Below, one piece after another: positions 32,809 through 45,736 of a DNA stretch of 64,000 nucleotides. This DNA is from Hymenoscyphus infarciens (Eukaryota; Ascomycota; Leotiomycetes; Helotiales; Helotiaceae), in NCBI GenBank assembly GCA_001414345.1, contig LLCB01000001.1:496001-560000 (forward strand), written 5' to 3'. Position 1 is the stretch's first letter. The number at the start of each line of letters is the position of its first letter. The translations under genes were made by a program, and so were the position numbers. The notes under the pieces were generated by a model. That model did not search any database, was not told where the DNA came from, and saw nothing but the letters and a program-made list of their open reading frames with translations.

Positions 32809-35800
32809 ATCGCGCTCAGGTTGTAGTCGTCGTATGGCCGTCATGCTATCCTTCTCCTCTGTTCTTCCGGCACAGCTATCGTGTTCGTACTTCCAAACCC
32901 ATCTCTTCGGAGCATGAGCATTGAGTATCAAGGTTCAGTCTGGATCTCTCCGCAAGATGGTACCTAGGTAATTATGGAGGATATCCGGAGCTCGAGATCA
33001 GATGTTTGTTGGTCCCAATTATGCGTTTCTAATTTCATTCTACTTTCAAGCAGTCACGATTCGGACTCAATTTCCTCCCGTCTTGGTCCTGCAAGAAGCT
33101 CGACCTTGTCAAGGATTAGCTAGATCTAGAAGGTGGTGCTTTGGTCATCGGAAGCGAAAGGACGTGAAGAAGATTTCCCAACTTGTCTCCACGTAGGAGA
33201 AATTCAAGGCCGCGCTAAGACCATTTTTTTGGTGTAGATGTGGCCCGTGAAGCTTGTTCTGTTTGGTCTCGTTATGAATCTCGGTGCCGGGAGCCTGACC
33301 TGATTTCCGAAATTCAACACGAGCCGAATATGATATACTCGACACTGTCCTGCCATTATGTTTTGCAGCAGGAAGCATGCAATCCTGCAGCAGTGCGGCT
33401 CTGTTGACCAAAACACGGTCAGTTATTGGAAGAGCTACGAGACATGAAGGCATCAAGGCGTGTAATCGGTCAGCACTCAAAAAGTTATACTCTACCTCAG
33501 AGCCGGTCAGGCAACAGAGGTTTGCTTCAACATGCATATTGATCCATGGGGTGGTGGCGGGAGGAATGTATTGCATCAGCCAGGTGAAGTTTTCCTATCG
33601 GTCGTACGTACAACAGGGTCTAATATTGCGGTGTTCCAACTTTCCAGCACAATTTAGCATTACCCCAAATGCTTTGGGACAATTGGTCATAATTGATCGC
33701 AAACATCTGGGTCAATGTTCTAAAACTGGAATAAAACTGTTCCAGTTTTTAGAATAATAACGAACGCTACGATGGAGGTCACTGCCGCCTTTACGGTCTA
33801 TCGCGAGGTCAACTCCAACCGCACCGAAGTTTTTATCATTATCAATCGTCTAATTCAATATCAACCAGGGATGATTAGTATCTCCGCAGACTTGCATGCA
33901 ACCCACTATCGGGGTTGGGGGCGGTTCAAAATCAATCACTATCTTCCTTCCGAATAGAGAATCACGAACCTGGCCTGGTCTTTGACCTGCGTAACACTCG
34001 CGGCGGCGGCGGCGGTTGATTTTACCTCCACTCGTATCGAGATCTTCTGTGGGATCTGATCTGGTACGGTACTCGATTACTTCCACATCCCATCCGTCGA
34101 TCATTCTTGCTGGGTCTTCGGGCACCCAATGGATTGTATATCATGAGGCAGAGCCGTGTTTTTATTTTGCCAACTTGAATGGCTGCCTTGGGGCCGAGAG
34201 GTGCCGAGCCTTTATAGCCAATACCTCTACATTTATGGCCTTTTTTTCATGAGCATCCAGGCCAGCGCCAGCGGATAGTACAACTTGGTTAATGAAGAGT
34301 CTGGCCATGGAACATGAGGCCATCGCCGTTCGATGCATGGATCAGCGAGAAAAACACCGCACGCCCAAAATTCGCCAGCGATTCAGAGCTGAAAAGTGCA
34401 GACCCTTTAGGTGGTTACACCCAATCATATGCCCTGTACGGCCCCAACCAAGGGAGCCGACCGCTTGTTTTGGAGGCGACTCCTTCCAACGGGGCACGCG
34501 GGGCAACACAATGGAACCTCTCTTGAAGACGCTCACCTCAGCTGAACATCCATCATCGAACAAAGCCCGACGCATGACGAAGGATTGATTGAATTGGACA
34601 ATCTGCATAGGGAATCTGGGTTGGGAGTACCATCAGGTTGGACCATCAACACCACGTCCTCCACCGGAGCCATACAATACATTAGCACAGCAGACGGATA
34701 CCGAGGCGAGGTTGGAGATGGATTGAATTGAAGAAGTCTCTCTTTCCCAGTCTCTCCCACTCGATTCGGAAGACGGCTGCGGGAATTGGGCTGACTTGAG
34801 TACGTAAAGCACGAGTCTACTCCGTACTCGAGTACGTATCGAATAGTTGCGTAGCGTAGCGTACTCTGCTTTCTTGTACGCCTCCACACGCCAGTGACGC
34901 TGCATGGTCCCGGAACGACCCCTTTTGAGTCCTCCGTACGGAAATCCAGCTGAGTTGGAGAAGTTCGCAGCCCTACAGAGATGTGGTGCACACAATCGGG
35001 GCGCATGGCGCCAACCAGACCCTGCTGAGCTCGTTGTGTCGCCTGACTGGTGGCGTGGGGTGGCGTCAAAGCAGCCTGCAAGTCGACTGCCATGCCCGTG
35101 GTGCAGGCTGGGTACAGGCTACCTACGCTGTGCCTCGGCTGTTTTCCAACGAAACAAGGACCCCCAGGCGCCCTAGCAGACCCCGAAGCTTACCCTGCGA
35201 CTGCAGGTGGCAGCCACACGATAGCGAATAGGCCACTTGGACACCTCCGAGCACGAAATCTCTCCTCCTCCCTCTCCCTGGCTGGGCTGAACTTCGATCG
35301 TCCTCCCCACCATCCAACCCTCTTTTTGCCGCGCTCAACCCCAACCCATGACCCAGCATTAGATCTATCGAATATGCTCCCCTAAAGTGCCAAATGCAAT
35401 GCGAGGCGCCCTGGCATGAGGCGTGAATCCCCCCCGCTCTGCAAGAAAAGCGGGCTTCTGCTAAAAGTGGGCGAGTAAGTAGAGTAGAGCTATGTCACCG
35501 CTAGCTCATCAACCAACCCACCCCCCATTGCCAAATCAGACTAACCGTTGGTTATCTCCTTTTATTGAAATACTTGTCAGATCATCTCCCTCCCCCTCCC
35601 CTTCTCCTTGATTACTTCATGTACTTTCTCAACCTTTATCCTCTCAAACCTTCACAGAAGAACAAAATGGGAAGGAGCCTGTCTGCTTAAAGTCAATTGC
35701 CTCCCCGTATTCCTTCAATATATTCATAACCCATGATTCTTTACGAACCTCATCCTTTGGAATCTCTGCCGTGTCCGTCCGTACTTTCCGATCTCACCTT

Positions 35801-35901
35801 ACCCATTGGTGTTGAGTATAAGCACGCTCACCATTTTCATTTCCACCCAACCCCTCGCACCCCGCCACCGCCTCACGCATTCACAACTATATATCACTAA
35901 C
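32809..35901. other. Gene-poor stretch, right part
   Basis: It contains one family A copy at about 33.6-33.8 kb. Around 34.8 kb there are short repeats of GTACTC and GTAGC. The last 400 bp are C/T-rich and look like the promoter and 5' leader of the gene at 35902. No supportable gene is seen. Confidence 0.45.
33612..33807. mobile_element. Family A inverted-repeat element, copy 4
   Basis: The left inner arm GCGGTGTTCCAACTTTCC is at about 33628. The interior CAATTTAGCATTACCCC and AACATCTGGGTCAATG closely match the copy at 5.3 kb. The right outer arm ACTGCCGCCTTTACGGTC plus TATCGCGAG ends at 33807. The left outer arm is weak. Confidence 0.75.
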
Positions 35902-36708
35902 ATGCCCGCACTATCCACCAACACCGATGAGAATCACCATCCCCTTCTGAATACCGCAAGCACTACTGCATTCATCGCCCTTTTCGCTGCTCTGGCCATA
36001 GTTCTGTTTCGGAGGAAACTTCTCTTTGGTTCAATTTCTTTATCTTCATCTCAATACCAAAGTCTCAACATGTCGGCGCAACAAAATGAAGAACCAGAAA
36101 AAAGTCAATCTCATTTCTGGGATGAAAGAGAAGAAGGAAATGAAGAAAACGCAAACATCGAAAGCGAACGGACGACTCCCGTAACGCAAGCCAGTCACGC
36201 ACGATCACTGTCACCACAACTTCCCCCACCAACACTCAAACCCTACCTCCCTCCAATTTCCTCAGCATCAAACGCGGAATATTTCAGTTCGCCAGTCTCG
36301 GAAACCCCAGGCAGCACTTTCTCACCATCCGGAACCTTCTCCCAATCAACCTCCTTTTCCGAAGCCCCGGAAAACTCTCAAGAAGGTCAGACTAGACGGC
36401 GGTCTTACACCAAGACCCTTTCGCTTCCCTTGCCCAATCAGGCAATCCCTCACCCCTCACCAAACACCTCTTTCCCTACGCCAACCTCCCATCCAGCTTC
36501 CGAGGCTTATAGCCAACCAACCATGTATGGCCAACCAATTGCACCAGGACCGATGTACTTGACCGGGGAAAAGATTGTCGAGGTCGAGGTCCAAGGCGAA
36601 ATCATCGTTGCAGAAGGGTGGAGAAGACACACTCGTGTGTTTGGGGGCGGAGTATGTAAGGCTTGCGAGGAAAGTAAGCAGGAAGTTGAGAGGAGAGGAA
36701 CAGCATGA
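35902..36708 (+). CDS. Hypothetical single-pass membrane protein, 268 aa
   Basis: A single exon. I take the ATG at 35902 because the frame upstream has only a TTG start. Residues about 22-40 (TAFIALFAALAIVLF) form one membrane span followed by RRK, predicting a short luminal or outside N-terminus and a cytosolic tail. The next ~150 residues are Ser/Pro-rich and disordered. A well-ordered, probably conserved C-terminal block follows (YLTGEKIVEVEVQGEIIVAE, then GWRRHTRVFGGGVCKACEES) with two cysteines in CKAC. I have the impression such tails recur in hypothetical proteins of related fungi, but cannot name a family. The upstream 5' leader is C/T-rich, typical of fungal promoters. Confidence 0.75.
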   Translation: MPALSTNTDENHHPLLNTASTTAFIALFAALAIVLFRRKLLFGSISLSSSQYQSLNMSAQQNEEPEKSQSHFWDEREEGNEENANIESERTTPVTQASHARSLSPQLPPPTLKPYLPPISSASNAEYFSSPVSETPGSTFSPSGTFSQSTSFSEAPENSQEGQTRRRSYTKTLSLPLPNQAIPHPSPNTSFPTPTSHPASEAYSQPTMYGQPIAPGPMYLTGEKIVEVEVQGEIIVAEGWRRHTRVFGGGVCKACEESKQEVERRGTA

Positions 36709-39559
36709 TTACACGAATTTCCTATCATCAATCAAAACTGAAAACTACATTAATCATCTATCCGGACAGCGAACGAAAAGGACCGCAAAGAATTACTTAT
36801 TACGAGAAACCATTGATGACCCCTAATTAGGCGGGGGGGAGAGGAGGTTGGTGTTAGACAAGATCTCAAGCCACCCGAAACGAAAAGAGAATAGCCGTTT
36901 CCGAATCGGGCCGCCACTTTTTTTGTTTACGAACGATATCGGGAAGCAAAATTCTGGATTGGGAATGTGACGAGAAATCTTCGATTTTAGGGGTATCCGG
37001 ATGTGTGGGACCTTACTTCACGTCAACGAGAATCCTTTGCACTGTTTTTCGGGAGTTGGGAAGAGGCGTAAAAGGGTCGGGTGAACCGAAAACCGAAACA
37101 TCGCCATATGCGCCGCGCCTTCTGAGGCGGCTATTTCCACCTAAAATTTGGAGGCTGGGAAAACCTGTTGGTTTGGATGGGCCGAGGTTGGTTTTGTGCG
37201 AAGGATTTGCTGATATACGTTCCTCTGCTTGCTTATGGCTCGCGAGGATTTTCTTTTTTGGGGGAAATTTTATGAAATGTTTTCTTTTTAGTATATACGC
37301 GGAATTACTTTTTTGGGATTTTTTTGGTATAGATGGGCGGATTAGGAGGGGGGTTTCGGGTTTGGGTATTTCTGGTATTTCATTTATGTTGTTATACGGG
37401 GGGTTGAGTAATCATATTGTTGAGATGGTTAGGTGAGATTTATAGAGGAAAACGAGAAGAGTAGACAAAATCATATTGTCCCTATCCTTGTTATTGCCAT
37501 GTTAGTGCCTTGTTTTAGCTTGGAAAATGAGGCATTGAGTGAACTGGCGCGCAATGGTTGGCAGTAAAGTACTTGAGGTTGGTACCTTCTCGTTATTCCA
37601 ACTCTCTAGGATAATCCAAGATAATGAACCTAATTACTTGAGACAATTTAGAATATCAACTTAAAGGGGTTGGAACAACGAAGTTCGAGTGACCTGTAGT
37701 ATCTAGAGTACTATTTAGAAAGTTCGCACAACAAGATATGTCGTCTTTATCATCTACCGCGAGACAAGAAAACCGTGACCTAAAAGTTTAAGTAAGCTTG
37801 ACACTTGACCCCAAATGATAGTCTTTATAGTCGTCTCGAAGGCTTGTCATAAACTCTACCGATCCAAACCTCCTCCACTGAATCAGCACCCCAACTTCTT
37901 CTTAGTACCTAACCCTCTAAGCCAACCAACCCTCAAGAAAAATGCACCAATTCAATCCCTCTTCAAAAGGGCGAATCCATCCAAGTCTCACTCACTCCTC
38001 CGTACTCGCTTCCTCGCTTATTACCAACAAACAAATCCATTCAATCCAATATCACCACACCAATTCAACCCCAACCCTTCGAAAACCCACAAAGTCCCGA
38101 CCCAGCACAGCCCATCGCAGTCGCATTCACATTCGTATCCTCATCCTCATCCTCATTCTAGACTCCATTTATGACGAAAACCCCCTCTCATCCCCTAATT
38201 ACCAAGACATTCCTCCAATAAACTGATGTAACGACACCACTCACCCCCTCCCCCCTCACCCCATCTCACACTCACACCCCCATCAAAGCTAAAGCTCACC
38301 ACTCCATCAACCACTCACTAATCTATCCGATTCTCATTCATCACATCCCCACCAAAACAACCCTGGGCAACAAGCGTAAAGAAGAAAAAGACACCACCCA
38401 CACCCCACGTAAGCACACCGTCCACCTGCCCTCCCCTTCCTCCTTCCTCCTTCCTCCTCCCACATAAGCGAGCGAGCGAGTGAGGAACGAAACGAAACGA
38501 GGCGTAACGAAACAAGCGCTCACACAAAGGAGTCAGCCGGACTTCAAAGTTCGAGATCACAGCCAGCTCACCTGAACTAGAAAAGGCCGACGGACTGCGC
38601 CAGCCACCAGTGCGAGCAGACTTGCCATCTCTCGCGAGTCAAGCCGCCAAGAAAAAACGAATCCATTCCTAGCGAAAAGTCGGAGCGTGAGGTCCGAGGA
38701 ATAATGGATGGGAAATACGTTTGTTTCATCTGCAAGAGCATGGGCCCTCTTTCTCCGAGAGTAGATGGAATAAGGACGGAAATTGTGCAAAAGAGTCGTG
38801 TAAGATGTTGTTCAAAGTACTCTAGGTCCATTGAGAAGCTAATAGCGCACACGTACGGCACTTTTTGGAAAAATGGATACGGTAGCTGTACCGCGAAAGA
38901 TGCTAGGGGCTCTTGCACCAAATGTCCCTTGGGGATCGGTCACCCGTGATGGAGTGCGGTTCCCAAACTGAGAAAGGTAAACGGTGAGAATGCAAACGCG
39001 AGCCATTCTTGGAGATAAAACGAGGAAACGAACCAACGAACCAACCAAAATCACCCGCACAACAAAAAACACTTCACCCAAACCTTTTTAACCATTAAAT
39101 CAAACGTATACGTATATCGCTTTATGATTCTCATCTCTTGACCCAACCCTCCCTAATTACATTTCCCTCAATCAATTGATCATCCCCTCCCCCTCCCCCA
39201 CCATCCACTTCCATGCCCGCTACACAGCGTCATCATAAATTTACAAATCCATCCTTCCATTCATCTCCTTGCCCAATTCCATCCTTGGTAAACTCAAAAG
39301 TCAAGACAAGACAAAAACAAGTAATCCCATAAAAAAAATGAAACCTGCATGCCATCCACCCCTTTATACTTTCAACCACCGATGCATTGGCAGAGTAAGA
39401 AAACCAAGCAGACCAGGACAAAAAGGGAAGCCAACTCGCTATGAAAATAAAAGAGGGAGCTGTACTCGTTGTATGAACCGAAAACCCCGCACTCCATTCC
39501 AACCCATCTACGCCGTCCAAGAGAAAAAAAAGGGATGGAGAGATGGAGATAAGAAAACC
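36709..39559. other. Intergenic region
   Basis: About 2.8 kb with a complete family A copy at 37.55-37.76 kb. Longer frames (37005-37436 +, 37.8-38.2 + and 38.56-38.92 -) have compositions typical of chance frames in C-rich or G-rich DNA. Short tandem words (GCGA, ACGAA) occur near 38.47-38.52 kb. No gene is supported. Confidence 0.5.
37548..37763. mobile_element. Family A inverted-repeat element, copy 5
   Basis: The left outer arm CGCGCAATGGTTGGCAGTAA (about 37548), inner arms TTCTCGTTATTCCAACTC (about 37589) and GGGTTGGAACAACGAAG (about 37667), and right outer end CATCTACCGCGAG (to 37763) give about 216 bp. Confidence 0.78.
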
Positions 39560-42500
39560 TCAATCCGCAATCGCACTCCCACTTAGTGGGCTACTAGGGT
39601 CAACATCAACCCTAACATTCCTCTGCGCAGCCCTCTGACTCTGCACGAAGACTTCCCAACCCTCAGGGTCTTGCTCCTGGAGTTCTTTCTTGAGCATGCT
39701 AGCCTCATTACTCATATCGTCAAGCAAATGATCATCCCCAATCATCTGAACCCTTTCACGGATTTCCTCACCCCCAAGACCAGCAACCATGGCGCGTAGC
39801 ATCTGTAAATGCTTAGGCTGTTCATCCGCATCCGTTCCTTGGAGATGATCTTCCGTGTCCGGCTTGATGATGTCCCGTCTGAATTTCTGTCCAAAACGAT
39901 GCATACGACCTTCTTCCTCGCTAAGAGCTCGAGAAGCAAGCGATACGTCCGAGTTGTGCCGAGACAGGACTGGACGACGGACACCATCTTCGTCATCGGA
40001 TACGGGTGCTTCAACGTGAACATGGTCGTTATCTGACGTGTAACCGTCGTGTCCGGTGAGATCGATGCTCTCGGATGGGCTTCCTTGACTTAGGTGATCG
40101 GTAACTTCTGCAACATGGGGTGGTGTGATGGGTATGGGTATACGTGTCTCGGGATACTCATCTTCGAATCGATTGATCATTCCCTCAAGTGTTTGGTCCA
40201 GGAATAGGAGGCGTTCTGTGGTATTCAATTAGTATGGGGGATTGAAGACATTTGATTGGGGAACATACGATAATTAGCTCTATCCCTGCCCCTCGATTCC
40301 TTGACCAAAGCAGGTTGTAATCGAGCCCGGATCTTGCGAGCACTCCCAAGAAGATTTTTAGACATATCCTTGGCCTTGCCACCGCTGACAGGGGATCTCG
40401 GTCTGTCGGATCCATTCACACTCCCATCCGCAGAAGAATCATTCCTCAAGTCGTTACCTCGATTCTTTAGACAGATGCCCAAAGCTTTCACGACACCACT
40501 ACCACCAATGACATAATCGTCATCTGGTGCTGGATCATCGTCACTATGGCTATCGTTACTGCTCTCATCGTGGCCAACGAGATGCAGTAATACGTCTGGT
40601 ACCACAACCTCTTTTTCGCCACCATGGGGTTCCAAAGCCGCGGTCACAGCCTCACTGATCTCAGCTACGGGACCTCGTTCCATATTTCTCAAGCAATAGG
40701 CAACCACCTGTTTGGCCAATGCCTTTACGACTTCGCTCGAATCCGGGGATGGGACCTCAATATCGATGCACATAATCGTGTTGGATACTCGTACTGCAGC
40801 CATTAATGATGCATACAACGCACAAGCTTCCTCTTGGCTGGCTTCGTCTTTTGCATTGGACAAAGCAGCTAGTTGTGGGTTTTCCATTATGTTCAAGTGA
40901 GCCAGGCTGGAGCTCTCTGGGAGAATTTCAGCCAATGCAATGGCCTGATCGGGTGTCATTGAGACATTGGTAAGATGTATCCTCTTTAGGATAGGCATCT
41001 TTGGTATGTATCTGATATCGTGTTAGTAAGTTTATGTCATCCAATCGGAGCCTTGTTAAAGCGTCAAACGGAAAGTACATGTAAGGCTGAGGTAAAGGGG
41101 GGGTTGAAAGGGTGCCATCTGACATAAGACGGCATTGAGCCTCAATTCAGCCGCAAGATTCGTCAACTCTAAAAGAAACCCAGATTGGGCAGCAACTCGC
41201 TCGCAGCCTACATAATTGTCTAACGGGGGAAAACAAGGGGAAATAACGTACCTTCTAAGCAACCCAATGGCACTAGGTTGGGCTTCGAACAGGGCAAAAT
41301 TTTGCGATAAATCAATGAATCGGAAGTTTTTCAGCTTCACCAACGCCGGAAACAATGCCCACAACGAATCTGGTGTCAGATTACACTCGGCTAGACTCAA
41401 GGCGTAGAGTTCATTCTCGACACTCAAAGCACTGGCGATGACACCCAGTTGGTCCTTCAGATCATTCCCGCCCAAGTCCAGACCCTCGCAATGGCCTTCT
41501 CGAAGAAAGCGAGCAACGTGCTGCATACCCTCGGAAGTGATATCGTTACCGGCAATACCGAGTCGACGTAAGCCTGATTTGATAGCACCATCGATGAGAC
41601 TTCCTAGCTGCTCAGTGGTTAAACCACATTCCGCAATATTCAACAGCTCCAATTCTTTTCCCGCCAAGCGTTCACCAAGAGCTTTGGATAGGAGACAAGA
41701 GACGTCCGGATTCGAGGTCGTCGAACTGGTAGTCCGGTGAAGATGGAGCTGATGATGTTGGTGTTGTGGCGTGGTAACAGGCGGAGGTTGTGGAAAAGGA
41801 ACCTTGGATAGATCCATGGATTTGAGAGACCGACACATATTGACGAATATGCAAATGTATCGCCATCCGTCCTTTCCAATCTTGGCATTGTTCTTGAATA
41901 CCACACGTTCTACAACACCACCACCATGTATCGTTTCGCCATCTTTGCACTTTTTGGGCCTTCTCCTGGTGTAATCTGGATATTTCGCTGCTAATAAGCC
42001 GGCCAAGATGACGCGGACTCCTTCATCCGTCAGGCCACTGTTATCCAATATGATTTCTTTTACTGGAACAACGGCCAAGTAATCTCCGAGAGTGACAAGG
42101 TCGGGTAACTGAAGCCAGTAATTTGTGAGATCCAAAGAATTCACTACACCGGGAGTTCCCATGCTGGACATTGAAGCCGTCAGTTGCTCGGTGATCTTTT
42201 TTAATATCGGTGTCTCTCGAAGCTGACAACATCTTCGATAAATTCGTGCGGGATCCGTGGTTGGCGAGACTTGAGTCTTCGGTGTGCCGACTCCGGTCAG
42301 AGAACTTCCCAAGGAACTATCGCTAGCAGTTCTGGTAAGCTCAACAGGGAGAGTGCCATTAGCCTCTGCTAATTTTCGTTTCTTTTCTTTCCTTGCTTTC
42401 CTCTCTTCCTCACTCCTCTTTTTCTTCTCTTTCTTCTTGGTCTCCTTATCGGCGGGAGTTGATTCGTCCTTCACTTCATTCGTAGTCGCCGAAGGCTCCT

Positions 42501-43488
42501 TTTCGGATTCGATAGCATCTACGGATCCTTTCTCGTTGGCAGCTGGCGGAGATTTCACTCCCTCGGCCGGTTCCGCTAGCGATTTCTTCTTCTCCTTTTC
42601 CTTGTGCTTCTCATCTGTAATATCGTCGTTGTATCGCGGACTACTGGCGATTTCCACATCGACGCAGAAGGCTACCCTTTTCAGCTTGGACTGATCCAGT
42701 TCCTGTATAGGACACCGTTCCCGATTGGGGTCCACATTCAAGACCTTTCTCTCACATAATCCATGCTGTACCCCTCTCGGGCTATGCGACAATTGTCCGC
42801 CAGACGACGATAGTCTTCGCAATGCACTCTGCAAGAAACTAGGTTGTGTAGATTTCGGTGGAGCGGGGGTATAAGGTGCATCACCAGCTGCTTTGACAGC
42901 ATGGGGCAGTATCGCATTCTTTGGAGCATGGGGCCCAGTAGGAACTGGGGGTTCTGAATTAGTTGGGGAATTGGTCGCTACGGGAGAACTCGGTGCTGCC
43001 CCTTGCGCATTGTGTACTCCAGCCGGTGAGGATGAAAACTTTGAAGATATAGTAGATAGCCATGAATTCCGCCGTGCGGGGGAGGAAGATAAGTTCTTTG
43101 GCAGGCTCCCATTCCCATTCCCATTCTGGGGTATCGTCTTATCGGATGAACCACTCCTTGAGAAGCTGGGTCTATGTGTAAGTATGGGTTTCGCGGACGT
43201 AGGGATATCGGTTTGGTGGCCATTGACATTCTGTGTCGCGTTCGGTTGTGGTGGCAGAGAGTCTGGTAAAGGCTGGGGTTTAGGATGATGATCTGTTGAA
43301 AATGAAAATAGTCAGTGAGCATATACTTTTTTGCAAGGAGTATCATGACCCCAGGTTCCACTGAATTGAGAGAAGTCTTGCCAGGGCCAGACATCAAAGG
43401 GGACCATGATGGTTGTCATCAGGGACATACCTTTGGTTGAACTCTTGCTGGTCATCCAGGAGATGTCAACACCATGAACGCTCTCCAT
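39560..43488 (-). CDS. Mhp1-like leucine-rich repeat protein
   Basis: Exons are 43431-43488, 41252-43292, 40269-41011 and 39560-40215, giving 1165 residues. Introns of 138, 240 and 53 bp have good donors (GTATGT, GTACGT, GTATGT) and, for the second, a CTAAC branch. After a Ser/Pro-rich N-terminus comes a conserved block (LCERKVLNVDPNRERCPIQE, LDQSKLKRVAFCVDVEIA), then a lysine/glutamate-rich stretch. Ribonuclease-inhibitor-type leucine-rich repeats follow (for example LDLTNYWLQLPDLVTLGDYL, LDLGGNDLKDQLGVIASALS). The C-terminus (YQRLLFLDQTLEGMINRFED onward) is charged. I associate this arrangement with fungal proteins annotated as cell-wall biogenesis/Mhp1-like; the function of the filamentous members is poorly known. 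Mhp1 of yeast is a microtubule-associated protein, and that link is by name only here. Confidence 0.82.
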
Positions 43489-44690
43489 TGTGAAGATTGG
43501 CGTAGTATTAGTAGTAGCGTATTAGTAGTAGCAGATTGGGACGTGTATCTTCCTTGTCGGACCTTGTTATGGAGTAGAGAGCGATGGCGACAATGTGCTC
43601 ACCTCAGCACCTTGGGCCATTCCAGAAGAGTTTTATTGAGGCTGGATCAACATGGTGCGCCACCGCGTGAATGAATGGTTCAGGTATTGGTATTGGTATT
43701 GGTGTCAGTATCAGTATCAGTATTGGTAAGTGGCGGGTGAATGGTGAATGCCGCTGGGGGGGGGGGGTTACAAGGTTAGCCAAGGTGGTCAGGTTGATAA
43801 GCGGGGAATCGGTCGAGGTGAGTTGCGGTGGTACAAGTAGAGATAGAGAGGCTTGAGAGGCTTGAGAGGCTTGAGAGGGGAGGATGGAGACAAGAATCGG
43901 AGGACGAATGGCGGCAATAGAGTGCCTGTACGAGTAATGGAAATACAAGTGAAGAATGGAGGGAATTGGCTTGTAGATGGGCGGAAGTGGTACCACTTTG
44001 ACCCTGGAAAAGTGACTTCACCGTGGACTGTGCAGTACAAGGGAGGGCAGGGGAGGGCAGGGCAGGGCGGCAGTCCGTAGCGTAGTGTCAGGAGAGCGTA
44101 CTCTGTACTGTCAGGATCACTACACTACCTATACGCAGCTACGCAGCTACGCAGTCACAGAATGTCTCGTCGCTTTGTCTACCTACTACCTATTACAATG
44201 CCACTGACGGGTGCATACAGTACACTTTAGTATAAGTAAACCAACACAAGTGCTTTGTTATCCCAAAACATCTCAACCCAACACAACTCCATCTTTGCAA
44301 AATCAGCCAAGAGGCATCCTCATCGCTTGGCTAACTCGTAAGCTTCTCCGCTGTACGCAGGGTACCGCGTACATTAATCAGCTTTCTCTTAATCGCCTCC
44401 AGCTCCCAACCAACTCCCACCTCCAGGAAATCCACCATTGGCAGCGTCATGATTCTCAATCATCCACCAGTTCGCCCGCAATTTCAAAACGGCCATCACC
44501 CATTGCGCATCACCTGAATTGATCACGGGAATCGTTTCCCAGCATTTCTTCTCCAACCTTGGAATTGCCAGCATAAACAACATGCCAATAGCGGGGTAAT
44601 TCAACTACGCCTCTCCTCCACTGCCGAGCCTACCTAGACACTCACAGCAAACCAGCAAACCCAAACCCAAACCCAAATCCTAAAGCCAAA
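43489..44690. other. Divergent promoter region
   Basis: This 1.2-kb region separates the divergently transcribed LRR gene and the racemase gene. It carries the simple repeats above and, near 44.13 kb, a TACGCAGC repeat. No gene is supported. Confidence 0.5.
43683..43878. repeat. Simple repeats upstream of the LRR gene
   Basis: GGTATT/CAGTAT hexamers fill 43683-43726, an 11-G run sits near 43757, and three copies of the 9-mer GAGGCTTGA occupy 43848-43874. All lie in the likely promoter or 5' UTR of the LRR gene. Confidence 0.85.
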
Positions 44691-45464
44691 ATGGTCACCT
44701 CAACCTGCCGCAAGATCCTCATAATAAATCCCAACTCCTCAAAGTCCATGACCAGCGGCATAGACACCCTCCTGCAAAACCTCAATCTCTCCGGCTCAAC
44801 CTCCACCCAAATAGACACCTACACAGCACCTTCTGGTCCCGGCAGCATAAACAACGAAGAAGACGCCCTGGTCAGCGCCAACCTTGTATTCTCAGACCTC
44901 ACCAGTTCCAAAAAATTACAAGAATATGATGCCTTCCTCGTCGCATGTTACAGTGTCCATCCACTCGTTGGGATGTTGCAAGAAAGAGTGAAGCCAGATG
45001 TCCACGTGACGGGTATTTTCGAAGCTAGTATCTCCACATCGCTCTCACTTCTCCCCATGTCTGGGACGAGAGCAAAATTTGGGATCGTGAGTACGGGTAC
45101 ATATTGGGAGAAAGAACTTTCCGATGGGGTTCAGAAATACCTCAATATCTCCGACCTCGCCCACTTTAAAAGATTTAAAGGTGTGGAAACTACGGGGTTG
45201 AATGCAGATGAACTACATACCGCTCCACCGGAATTGGTGAGAAGCAAGATGATGGAGGCTACCAAGAGGTTGGTGAAGGATAAGGATGTTAAAGTTGTTT
45301 GCTTGGGATGTGCGGGCATGGTGGGCTTGGATGCTATTGTGAGGGAGGCTTTGGTCGACGAGTTGGGTGAGGATGCGAGGCATGTTCATATTCTTGATGG
45401 TGTGAAGGCTGGTGTTGGGATCCTTGAGGGGTTGTTGAGAGCGTTGCCGCCGGTGGGAGTTTGA
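44691..45464 (+). CDS. DCG1: Dcg1-like protein of the Asp/Glu/hydantoin racemase superfamily
   Basis: A single exon of 257 residues starting at the ATG at 44691 behind an A/C-rich leader. The N-terminus KILIINPNSSKSMTSGIDTL is the typical strand-loop opening of hydantoin/aspartate racemase folds. Two conserved cysteines face the active site in the family: C86 in VACYSVHP and C207 in VCLGCAGM. The end VHILDGVKAGVGILEGLL also fits. Yeast Dcg1, regulated by nitrogen (with the allantoin pathway), is the closest named relative I know. Actual substrate is unknown; hydantoin or allantoin racemase is plausible. The length is normal for the family. Confidence 0.9.
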   Translation: MVTSTCRKILIINPNSSKSMTSGIDTLLQNLNLSGSTSTQIDTYTAPSGPGSINNEEDALVSANLVFSDLTSSKKLQEYDAFLVACYSVHPLVGMLQERVKPDVHVTGIFEASISTSLSLLPMSGTRAKFGIVSTGTYWEKELSDGVQKYLNISDLAHFKRFKGVETTGLNADELHTAPPELVRSKMMEATKRLVKDKDVKVVCLGCAGMVGLDAIVREALVDELGEDARHVHILDGVKAGVGILEGLLRALPPVGV

Positions 45465-45598
45465 TTTGAGAGTTTGATTTGAGAGTCTGGGGTGGAGTTT
45501 ACAGGATGGGAGGGAAGCTGTAATGTGTATATGAATTAGGGCCAGGGAATACATATGGGATGGCGCTGTAGAGCATGAGCATCGATAATCCGATTCTT

Positions 45599-45736
45599 AG
45601 TACGGTGCAAAGTAAAAGTGTTCGGTGGACTTGATTGTTCTAAACAATCTAGGTGAACTCATTCTAAGAATACTTTACCAAAAGTATTAGAGCGAGAGCT
45701 TCCTACCGTACTGCAGCTTTTGCGATCTATCGCGAG
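45599..45736. mobile_element. Family A inverted-repeat element, copy 6 (degenerate)
   Basis: ATTGTTCTAAACAATCTAGG in the interior and CTGCAGCTTTTGCGATC plus TATCGCGAG at the right end (to 45736) match the family. The inner GGAACAACGAG arm is not clear. Confidence 0.6.

Noticed and set aside
34533..35093. 186-codon minus frame in the gene-poor stretch
   Set aside because: No splice context and no recognisable segments; overlapping frames of similar length exist on both strands, as expected by chance at this GC content.
37005..37436. 143-codon + frame after the 268-aa gene
   Set aside because: Composition shifts within the frame, there are no motifs, and the G/T-rich tail (TTTTTTGGG words) looks like non-coding DNA.
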